Below, piece after piece: positions 1 to 6,411 of a stretch of DNA of 64,000 nt (position 1 is the first letter of the stretch; each line of letters begins with the position of its first letter). This DNA comes from Lepidodermella squamata (taxonomy: Eukaryota > Gastrotricha). The DNA is taken from positions 2,790,001 through 2,854,000 of the forward strand of contig JBLDXI010000029.1 in NCBI GenBank assembly GCA_047495785.1. The letters run 5' to 3'. A program made the translations under genes and the position numbers. The notes below the pieces were generated by a model. That model saw nothing but the letters and a program-made list of their open reading frames with translations. It had not been told where the DNA came from and searched no databases.

Positions 1-188
1 TTTGCTTTATTTTTTTCTATTTTATTAATCTGCGATTTCGTAAGAAGCACTTTATTCAAATTATTTATTGAATGGATATCTTTTTTACTTATTTGTAAGG
101 TGATACTTTTATTGTTGTTAATTGCAGACTGTACTTTTTGAATTTGACCATCAGACAGGGGAATTTCGTATTCAAAATATTTACTCAT
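1..188 (-). CDS. Polinton small protein, N-terminal part (cut by window edge)
   Basis: The reading frame starts with ATG at 188 and stays open to base 1, giving 62 codons with the C-terminus outside the window. The visible part is lysine- and asparagine-rich and has two related short motifs, LSDGQIQK (residues 11-18) and LTKSQINK (49-56). A GAAAATCTAGT element sits 11 nt before the ATG, as in the neighbouring capsid-region genes, and the gene runs in the same leftward block directly after the capsid gene. I do not know its function. Similar small Lys-rich proteins sit near capsid genes in Polinton/adintovirus elements, so a virion or core role is an inference. Confidence 0.6.
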   Translation of the reverse strand, partial: MSKYFEYEIPLSDGQIQKVQSAINNNKSITLQISKKDIHSINNLNKVLLTKSQINKIEKNKA

Positions 189-199
189 TTTATTAGAAG

Positions 200-210
200 A
201 CTAGATTTTC
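200..210 (-). promoter_or_regulatory. Late-gene motif GAAAATCTAGT, copy 1
   Basis: Reads GAAAATCTAGT on the minus strand, 11 nt before the ATG at 188. It lies just after the stop codon of the capsid gene. It is one of the recurrent pre-start motifs of the capsid-region genes. Promoter function is inferred from position and repetition. Confidence 0.6.
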
Positions 211-213
211 TAT

Positions 214-1593
214 TCACAGACTACGCAGTGATATATCCAGAGTTCCATTCTTGTAATTGAAAGATATTTCTTTTTCACGTTCAATAAAACTATAAATTAC
301 TAATGGTTTATTAACTGCTCCAACAGTAGCTTTGAAAACAATTGAACAAGTATTATCAGCTCGTGAATTATATATTGAACTTGCATCGATATCATTTAGA
401 TTGAAACATAAGATTCTATACAAGTTGCAGAAATCAAGATAAGAAATTTGTGTTCCTATATTCAAACTTTCTCTATCGCCCGTTTGCGACATATTCTGTT
501 TTATATTTTGATATAGTTTATGAGCTTTCAATGAATTGAAACTAACATTTGATTCATTAAAAGCTTCCTTATTATTAATCAATAAAGAATATGAAGTAAT
601 GTTCCATATGTTGTATATCTGGTTTAATTTTTTAGGCATTTCAGTATCAGTATAATCTGGAATTAATACTAAATAAATATAACTAGGCTTTTTTATCTCA
701 GTTGAAACCGTCCATTGAATATTCTGAATATTATTTGCAAATTGCTGTGATTGGAATGGTTCAATCGACATCCATTTATGAACTTTTGAAAATCCTGAAT
801 TAAATTTCTCCAGAACTTCCAACTTATTTTTATTCATGAGCGTAACTTCAGGTATCATCAAATTTGCTTTCGATATTTTATATGTCATGCCAGCAGTTTC
901 ACCTGTAGCAGCATCGGCAATAACATAAATTAAACTTTTATTGTAATTTGGGGTTAATATAATTCTAAATCTTGATTTAGTGAAAATGCCGTTGAATGAA
1001 TTGAAAAATGGTAAATCTTTCAAGAACAAAGTACATATCAATTGGTTACTTTTTACAAATGAATTCCTTACAATAAGACCATGATTTGCAGTAGCTTTGG
1101 ATCCATCAAATGAATCAGCTGTTACATCTTCGCTAAGTGTTCTTGTTGCTCTTGGTAATGGACAATCTCTAGAGAATAAAGATTCTTCTCCATACGTCTC
1201 AGCATATTCTTTACTCCATTTTAACAAGAAGTTGATATTTGCCCAATGTTCGGTGAATCTCAATTCTTCAATTTTATGATCGCTGTCTGATATCTGAATT
1301 TCAACAGATTCGAATAAACTTAGTACATGATTACGAATAGCGTATTTATCAGTAGCTGCAAAATCCTTAGCATTATTTCTAACAAAGTGTAATTGGAATT
1401 CAATATATCCTTCACGAACTAATAGAAAATTATCTTTCAAGTTGATTGTGGAAAATATCAATTTATTTGGTTGGCTCTGACTATCCTGAATGAAATTCTG
1501 CGCGGGAGTTTCAGTCCATACCTTCTTCTCAAATAATCTATCATCAATTTCAGTAGTTTCAAAAATATTGTTTATTATTTCCTGTTGTAACAT
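214..1593 (-). CDS. Putative double-jelly-roll major capsid protein (Polinton/adintovirus-like)
   Basis: 459 aa, uninterrupted. I assign it as the major capsid protein from gene order (next to penton-like, 103-aa and ATPase genes), from length within the usual range for double-jelly-roll capsids, and from a beta-rich composition with alternating hydrophobic segments and few long helices. The N-terminal half opens with a strand-rich region around residues 45-80, as in such capsids. The start ATG at 1593 lies 13 nt after a GAAAATCTAGT motif, which supports this start. In the virion this protein would form the hexon-like capsomers. No frameshift or stop is seen. A structure prediction would be decisive, because I cannot prove the fold from a motif. 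Confidence 0.68.
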   Translation of the reverse strand: MLQQEIINNIFETTEIDDRLFEKKVWTETPAQNFIQDSQSQPNKLIFSTINLKDNFLLVREGYIEFQLHFVRNNAKDFAATDKYAIRNHVLSLFESVEIQISDSDHKIEELRFTEHWANINFLLKWSKEYAETYGEESLFSRDCPLPRATRTLSEDVTADSFDGSKATANHGLIVRNSFVKSNQLICTLFLKDLPFFNSFNGIFTKSRFRIILTPNYNKSLIYVIADAATGETAGMTYKISKANLMIPEVTLMNKNKLEVLEKFNSGFSKVHKWMSIEPFQSQQFANNIQNIQWTVSTEIKKPSYIYLVLIPDYTDTEMPKKLNQIYNIWNITSYSLLINNKEAFNESNVSFNSLKAHKLYQNIKQNMSQTGDRESLNIGTQISYLDFCNLYRILCFNLNDIDASSIYNSRADNTCSIVFKATVGAVNKPLVIYSFIEREKEISFNYKNGTLDISLRSL

Positions 1594-1606
1594 TTTTTAC
1601 TGTATA

Positions 1607-1617
1607 ACTAGATTTTC
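1607..1617 (-). promoter_or_regulatory. Late-gene motif GAAAATCTAGT, copy 2
   Basis: Identical 11-mer to copy 1, 13 nt before the capsid ATG at 1593. Its TAG is at the same time the stop codon of the upstream 103-aa gene (1608-1610), so coding end and signal overlap. Confidence 0.62.
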
Positions 1618-1919
1618 TTAAATCCTTCACCGACGACTTTACCAGAACTATAATTAGCAATCTCTTTTTTAATTTTATTTTCCAATTCTTCAATGGCTTT
1701 TATATTTTGTTTTGGATCAGGAATTAATTTTTCAGTAATAGTATCTGCTACGTAATTTCCCAATTTATCACCTACTGTTTCACTTCCAGATTTCAAAGCA
1801 GATTTTAATAAAGACTGAACTGGTTCTCTACCTATGCTAATTAATTTCCCTAGTAATTGCCTACTCACATCAGCAAATCCTCTACCCTGAATATAAACTT
1901 TTTTAGATTTCTGTTTCAT
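1608..1919 (-). CDS. 103-aa basic virion-like protein with adenain-type site
   Basis: A small protein with a basic N-terminus (MKQKSKK) followed by IQGRGF (residues 10-15). It then has an amphipathic, helix-prone body (about 20-70), a charged helix near 72-90, and ends GEGFKKI. IQGRG fits the adenovirus-protease consensus (M/I/L)xGx-G. A small basic protein carrying such a site in a capsid block recalls the adenovirus precursor core or membrane-active proteins, but that is analogy only. It lies between capsid and penton genes on the same strand, with a GAAATTTCTAGT motif 11 nt before its ATG. The stop codon sits inside the next late motif. Confidence 0.62.
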   Translation of the reverse strand: MKQKSKKVYIQGRGFADVSRQLLGKLISIGREPVQSLLKSALKSGSETVGDKLGNYVADTITEKLIPDPKQNIKAIEELENKIKKEIANYSSGKVVGEGFKKI

Positions 1920-1930
1920 TTTATTATCAA

Positions 1931-1942
1931 ACTAGAAATTTC
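1931..1942 (-). promoter_or_regulatory. Late-gene motif GAAATTTCTAGT, copy 3
   Basis: Minus-strand GAAATTTCTAGT, 11 nt before the ATG (1919) of the 103-aa gene. The spacing equals copies 1, 4 and both arms of the divergent site near 4,635. Confidence 0.62.
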
Positions 1943-2028
1943 ATAAAATGTGCTCGAAGCTGTTGCTTCAAGCAATGTTTATAAAGCTTTGCTTTATAAA
2001 ATGTGCTCGAAGCTGTTGCTTCAAGCAA
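1943..2028. repeat. Three-hairpin cluster between penton-like and 103-aa genes
   Basis: A 33-bp sequence occurs twice, at 1943-1975 and 1996-2028. Each copy folds through GAAGC-tgtt-GCTTC. Between them a perfect hairpin has arms TTTATAAAGC (1978-1987) and GCTTTATAAA (1991-2000) with loop TTT. The penton-like stop codon (2021-2023) lies within the second repeat, so the cluster starts at the 3' end of that gene. It could terminate or process transcripts, or be a local duplication. The structure is seen directly; function is inferred. Confidence 0.7.
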
Positions 2029-2761
2029 AGTCCAATCCTATTCCCCATTTGTTCTCAACAAAATTTATAGGTATTCCATCTTGATTAGTCAACCATATTT
2101 TTATATTTTGAGTATTTGCGTTGTTACAATCCAAATATCTTTTTTCATTTGGAGTGATATTAACATGTTCACCAAATTTTCTATTCATTGGACATGTAAA
2201 AATCACTGTGCTATATTCGGGGATAATTGAATTATCAACCACATTGCAATGTACAAATAAAGTATCGAAACCCATTGTTATATCTGGAATTTTTTGAGAA
2301 TTGAAATCAGTATCATAATTTCCAATTTCGATTCCTAAAAATTTTGAAATCCCATCTGATTCTACTACAAGGCTAAATTTCTCCGATATCCTAATGCTAA
2401 GACAAGAATATACACTATTTACCATGAGATTTATTGGATAAATTTCAACCCCTGTATCCTTATCCAGGGAATAGTGATTATTCTTTTTCATGGAGAAGTG
2501 TAGGTAATTATCAAAATCTTTATAAGTATAGGTTCCATCAGGAAATATAACCTCGAATGTTTCACCTTCTGTAATGTATTTTAATTTGTTGTTATTATAT
2601 TTTCCAGAAACATTATGGAACGTATCATAAAAATGAATATAGGAAAGAGCTATTTTCCTTCCTGAAAAGTTGATCTTCTGATTAAGATAACGATCTATAG
2701 TATTATTTTGTGATGACTTGTTATTTTGAATATATTCTAACGGCAAAAATATTACACTCAT
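2021..2761 (-). CDS. Penton-like minor capsid protein (single jelly roll)
   Basis: 246 aa, uninterrupted. The sequence is beta-rich. It carries a segment of the type FPDGTYTYKDF near residues 93-103 and a C-terminal stretch with NTQNIKIWLTNQDG near 216-229, both of which I associate with Polinton/adintovirus penton proteins. It sits between the 103-aa gene and the 370-aa gene in the leftward block. An AAATATCTAA element 11 nt before the ATG is a weaker version of the late motif. The stop lies in a hairpin repeat. The penton would occupy the capsid vertices. Assignment rests on family resemblance and context and needs a profile or structure search. Confidence 0.65.
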   Translation of the reverse strand: MSVIFLPLEYIQNNKSSQNNTIDRYLNQKINFSGRKIALSYIHFYDTFHNVSGKYNNNKLKYITEGETFEVIFPDGTYTYKDFDNYLHFSMKKNNHYSLDKDTGVEIYPINLMVNSVYSCLSIRISEKFSLVVESDGISKFLGIEIGNYDTDFNSQKIPDITMGFDTLFVHCNVVDNSIIPEYSTVIFTCPMNRKFGEHVNITPNEKRYLDCNNANTQNIKIWLTNQDGIPINFVENKWGIGLDFA

Positions 2762-2772
2762 TTACTAGTTGG

Positions 2773-2783
2773 TTAGATATTTG
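2773..2783 (-). promoter_or_regulatory. Weak late-gene motif CAAATATCTAA, copy 4
   Basis: Minus-strand CAAATATCTAA, 11 nt before the penton-like ATG (2761). It departs from the consensus at the first base and in having TAA in place of TAG. That TAA is the stop codon of the upstream 370-aa gene (2773-2775). Confidence 0.45.
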
Positions 2784-3885
2784 CATAAGTGCAAACATTT
2801 TTGTATTCTTCATTCGAAATATGTTTGTTCCTCAAAAGTAAATCTGCTATAGAAACTAATTCATTTTTAATTTCGTTGTTATTGTTTCCTGCTCTTATTT
2901 CACCAATGCAATGTAACAGTCTCGTCTTTGCATCTTTCAAGTTTAGAAATACAGATTCCCCACATATGATTTTATTTAGTTTTGAATGTTTCTTAGGTTC
3001 ATATCGTGTTCTTTCAATAATATCTTTATACATACTTATATCAGCATCGGTATACTTATATTTCTTAGGATCATAATTTTTGAATAATAGATTTTTAACC
3101 CCATCTGTTATTTTCATATCAAACACTTTTGCATTATTTTTCTTTCTTACACATAACTTATTATTATCAAGATCTATTATCCTAGCATAATATCTTCCAA
3201 ATTTCATTAAATGTTTTGGTATTGGTTTGGTTATTCCGCTGCCACCCTGTTCCTCAGTTAGTTTTTCCAAAGCTGATCGGTATTTTTTAAGTTCCTCAAC
3301 TTCGAATTTTATTTGATTATACTCGGTAGATTCTTTTCTACCACCTCGTGTCAAAGTAGCTAATCGGGGTCCTAAAACCCTTTTATTATAATCAGATATA
3401 TCATGTATTACATCTTCGATATGATCAGCTTCAATTTCATCAATCAAAGGGAAATTGTGTTTCTTAATTACGTTTTCATTAAGACTTTTAATTTCGTTCT
3501 CAGGTTCTCTAACGCTTTGATATTCATCAAATGAGGCTTCATTTCTATCAGTTGACTCACTTTTTGCTAATGGACTGGAAGGTTCCAATTTAGGTTGTCT
3601 TAATTCGGCTTTAACTTCTTGGGCGATTTCCCGAGCGATCACCTCAGGTTTCATTCTTGTTAAATTATTATTCAATTTTTCTATGGAATTTACGATCGGT
3701 CGTTGTTTGATCGTATTTTGAATGGTTTTGAAAGGATCCATTTCGGTTTTAATGTTAAATTTATGCTTTAATGTGTATGTATCTCCATTCGCAATCGCAA
3801 TATTCTGACTATAAAGGTTTTCCTCTTTTTCAAGATTTTTCAAAATTTCAATTTGCTCGGGTATTGATAGTTCTTTGATCGGCAT
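2773..3885 (-). CDS. Conserved Polinton protein of unknown function, 370 aa
   Basis: 370 aa, intact. The N-terminal half is charged and probably disordered, with acidic and serine-rich stretches (about 95-150). A middle helix (about 190-210) precedes a QGGSG motif near 213-217. A compact basic and hydrophobic domain follows (about 220-310), then a C-terminal helical pair ending in a segment like ELVSIADLLLRNKHISNEEY. I recall this C-terminal pattern from uncharacterised proteins of Polinton/adintovirus elements, but I know no function. The gene lies between ATPase and penton-like genes, so a capsid or packaging role is likely by context. The start follows a GAAATATCTAGT motif at a longer 21-nt spacing. 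Confidence 0.6.
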   Translation of the reverse strand: MPIKELSIPEQIEILKNLEKEENLYSQNIAIANGDTYTLKHKFNIKTEMDPFKTIQNTIKQRPIVNSIEKLNNNLTRMKPEVIAREIAQEVKAELRQPKLEPSSPLAKSESTDRNEASFDEYQSVREPENEIKSLNENVIKKHNFPLIDEIEADHIEDVIHDISDYNKRVLGPRLATLTRGGRKESTEYNQIKFEVEELKKYRSALEKLTEEQGGSGITKPIPKHLMKFGRYYARIIDLDNNKLCVRKKNNAKVFDMKITDGVKNLLFKNYDPKKYKYTDADISMYKDIIERTRYEPKKHSKLNKIICGESVFLNLKDAKTRLLHCIGEIRAGNNNNEIKNELVSIADLLLRNKHISNEEYKNVCTYANI

Positions 3886-3906
3886 TTGAACGTTTTTTAA
3901 TTAGTA

Positions 3907-3918
3907 ACTAGATATTTC
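3907..3918 (-). promoter_or_regulatory. Late-gene motif GAAATATCTAGT, copy 5
   Basis: Minus-strand GAAATATCTAGT. It overlaps the stop codon of the ATPase gene (3917-3919). The distance to the next ATG (3885) is 21 nt, longer than the 11-13 nt of the other copies. Confidence 0.58.
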
Positions 3919-4615
3919 AACAAAACAGGCCAACGTAATTAGCTCGCAATTTCAAGCATTTGTATTTTGAATTGCCATCAATAATGAAACTTCCATGTCC
4001 ATCATATGAAGATGTACTTTCTTCGTATTTCTTTATGAATTCATCTCTTTTTATTTCAGATGCATAAATATTATGTATGGTTTTTATTTCTCTGAAATCA
4101 TTTAAACGCTTTAGCACAACGAACTGTGCGTTATCTCTAATTATTTTAGGCGTTTTAAAATAAGACTGAGATAAGTAAACAACAGAACAATTGTATTTCC
4201 TACTTCTTATGTACAAATCACCGATATATTTTTCTTGAACCTTTTTTTCTGTTAAACATACGTCATCGAATATGTAAAGATGCTGATAGTTCTTGTTTAG
4301 TTCTTCTAATTGAACTACATCTTTCAAATCAGTGCTAAAATGTATGAGTCTTTCTGATATTCCTCTTCTTGCTAATTCTATTTCTTTTTGTTTTTGCACA
4401 TTTATTAAAAATTGATACTTGTCTTCGTCAAGTGTTTTTGAATAAACGAAAATTTTATGGAAAACGGAATGATGAATAATATTCAAAAGATCATTTGTTT
4501 TACCTGAATTACTCGGACCAATGATTAAACTTCTGGCTGGATGTTGTGGGAAAAATGGATTCGGATTTATATAATAATTATTAGCTTTGGAAATTAGATT
4601 ATCAAAATTTATCAT
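3917..4615 (-). CDS. FtsK/HerA-type (A32-like) DNA packaging ATPase
   Basis: 232 aa. Walker A is GPSNSGKT at residues 33-40. Walker B is LYIFDD at 113-118 with two acidic residues. The size and motif spacing match the compact packaging ATPases of Polintons, adintoviruses and related double-jelly-roll viruses, which pump the genome into preformed capsids. The gene is intact and begins the leftward block, back to back with the phospholipase gene. Only 39 bp separate the two start codons, and this gap holds a two-way copy of the late motif. This is the safest assignment in the capsid region. Confidence 0.85.
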   Translation of the reverse strand: MINFDNLISKANNYYINPNPFFPQHPARSLIIGPSNSGKTNDLLNIIHHSVFHKIFVYSKTLDEDKYQFLINVQKQKEIELARRGISERLIHFSTDLKDVVQLEELNKNYQHLYIFDDVCLTEKKVQEKYIGDLYIRSRKYNCSVVYLSQSYFKTPKIIRDNAQFVVLKRLNDFREIKTIHNIYASEIKRDEFIKKYEESTSSYDGHGSFIIDGNSKYKCLKLRANYVGLFC

Positions 4616-4626
4616 TTATATATAAA

Positions 4627-4643
4627 TTAGAAACTTTCTAGTT
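4627..4643. promoter_or_regulatory. Divergent late-promoter palindrome
   Basis: One short inverted repeat centred on AGAAACTTTCT carries the late motif in both directions. GAAAGTTTCTAA on the minus strand (4627-4638) lies 11 nt before the ATPase ATG. GAAACTTTCTAGTT on the plus strand (4630-4643) lies 11 nt before the phospholipase ATG. Equal spacing on both sides supports a shared bidirectional promoter core. Confidence 0.65.
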
Positions 4644-4654
4644 AATTACTAAAA

Positions 4655-5299
4655 ATGTTCGACAGCACTAAAAGTGATGGAGTAAATTCTTCGAGCATGG
4701 GAATTTTCGGTAGCTCTGAAAGATATGGCTTAAATTCTCTGAGTAGGGGAATTTTCGGTAGCTCGGAAAGAGATGGCTTAAATTCTCTGAGTAGGGGAAT
4801 TTTCGGTAGCTCGGAAAGAGATGGCTTAAATTCTCCGAGTAGGAGAATTTTCGATGGGATTATAAACAATTTACCAATTGAATTACATTTACCATCATTA
4901 GGACCAGGTGAATACGTGCAGAACGGTAGTTTTAATAACACAAATAGGTATTCATATGCAGGACCAGGAACGAAATTTATTAAACGCATGAAAGAAGGTT
5001 ACAAAGGTATTAATGAATTAGACAAAGCAGCAATGGAACATGATGCAGCTTATCATTTCTATAAGGATAGAGAAACAAGAACGATATCCGACAGAATTTT
5101 AGCTCAAAGAGCCCTTAAAATTGCTCATGATGGGTCTAAAAGTAGTCAGGAAAGAATGATGGCTGCATTTGTTCATAAGACATTTACCGAAGGTGGATTA
5201 GCTGATAAATTTCAAGGGAAAGGAATGACTCTACGTCAAAGAAAGCCGGTCAGTTACACGCAATCACTAACTAGAAACGAACCTGTTAAAAAAAAGTAA
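4655..5299 (+). CDS. Capsid-type protein with parvovirus-like phospholipase A2 domain
   Basis: 214 aa. Residues 14-64 are a 16-aa tandem repeat (GIFGSSERDGLNSLSR type, about three units). The phospholipase A2 core follows: calcium-loop motif YAGPGT (101-106), an Asp at 123, and the catalytic His-Asp pair in MEHDAAY (128-134). Such domains occur in parvovirus VP1 and adintovirus proteins, where they help the particle leave the endosome. FQGKG (186-190) resembles an adenain site except for Phe at the first position. The C-terminus is basic and ends in an A8 run (5288-5295). The start is set by the late motif 11 nt upstream. The gene lies just before the integrase, in the same direction. Confidence 0.78.
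   Translation: MFDSTKSDGVNSSSMGIFGSSERYGLNSLSRGIFGSSERDGLNSLSRGIFGSSERDGLNSPSRRIFDGIINNLPIELHLPSLGPGEYVQNGSFNNTNRYSYAGPGTKFIKRMKEGYKGINELDKAAMEHDAAYHFYKDRETRTISDRILAQRALKIAHDGSKSSQERMMAAFVHKTFTEGGLADKFQGKGMTLRQRKPVSYTQSLTRNEPVKKK
4683..4852 (+). repeat. In-frame 48-bp tandem repeat in the phospholipase gene
   Basis: About three and a half units of 48 bp. The last two full units are almost identical and the first is more diverged. The unit is a multiple of three, so copy number can change without breaking the frame. Confidence 0.85.
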
Positions 5300-5354
5300 A
5301 CGTAATGCTCGAGAAAATATAGAAAAAATTGCTGAAAATAACGAAATAAGTAAA

Positions 5355-6307
5355 ATGAAATTTCCCATACTAGCTGAAGAATTACACAAACAAGTTCGGA
5401 AACGATTTCCGCGTCGCCGAGTTATACTTGAGGATGTTGATGAAACTTGGGGTATGGATATTTGCTTCATGAATGATTTGGCTGAAGATAATGATGGATA
5501 TAAATATATATTAACTATTATTGATTGCTTTTCAAAATATGCATGGGCTATCCCATTAAAAACTAAAGATGCTAAAACTGTATTTGATGCTGAACTGTTA
5601 TCAACAAAAGTAATAGGAAACCTAAGCATATTTGGGTTGATGAAGGAAGTGAATTTTATAATTCAATATTTACCAAATGGCTTAAAGCTAACAACGTAGT
5701 AAGATATTCAACATATGAAAACTTTCACAATCCAATTATTGAGCGATTCAACAGAACGTTGAAAACAATGATGTGGAAAAAGTTTACTCTTGAAAATAGC
5801 CGAAATTGGATTAATATGTTGGATTCTTTACTATTTGAATATAACAATAAGAAGCACAGATCTATACATATGAATCCGACTGAAGCAGTGAATCCGATCA
5901 ATAAAGAAAGAGTATTAAAAAGTCTTTATCCTCATCCTGAACCCAATTTGAAAAAGCCAAAATTCAATATTGGTGACATTGTAAGGATTAGTAGAATAAA
6001 AGAACAATTTGAAAAAGGTTTTCATCCAAATTGGTCAGAAGAACTGCTGAAAATTGTTGGTGTTAATGATACATATCCTAGAACATATAAATTGGAAGCA
6101 TTAGATGGTGAGGAAGTAGTTGGAAGTTTTTATGAACAAGAATTATTAAAATCGAAAATTAAAAATCAAGAATTGTATGAAAAAGCAATTTATCGAGTTG
6201 AAAAGATTTTAGAACGTAAATTAGTAAAAGGCAAAGAAATTTTACTAATTAAATGGGCAGGTTATGATCACCCAACGTGGGAAAAAGCAGAAAATATTAT
6301 CGATTAG
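5355..6307 (+). pseudogene. Polinton chromodomain integrase with one frameshift
   Basis: Retrovirus-type (rve) DDE integrase that would insert the element into host DNA. The first frame (ATG 5355) holds ELHKQVRKRFPRRR, then the first catalytic Asp in TWGMDICF, and runs on to a stop at 5699. The second frame is open from about 5594 and holds the second Asp in WVDEGSEF, the catalytic Glu in IIERFNRT, and a C-terminal chromodomain (about 6,190-6,304, motif YRVEKIL...LIKWAGYDHPTWE). A single one-base slip between about 5594 and 5612 separates them, so all three catalytic residues remain but not in one frame. The first frame is also open upstream to 5271, overlapping the phospholipase end. Either a recent null mutation or, less likely, programmed slippage. 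Confidence 0.82.
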
Positions 6308-6411
6308 ATAGTGACAACTTGGTAAATTCGGCATTTTAAGCACATTTATGAATTTCGAATTTCATCATTTTAAAAAATGGCTTAAAGATTTATCACCTTA
6401 ACATTACATAA

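Noticed and set aside
4642-4989. 115-codon minus-strand frame with repeated LLREFKPSLSELPKIP units
   Set aside because: Antisense of the 48-bp tandem repeat in the phospholipase gene.
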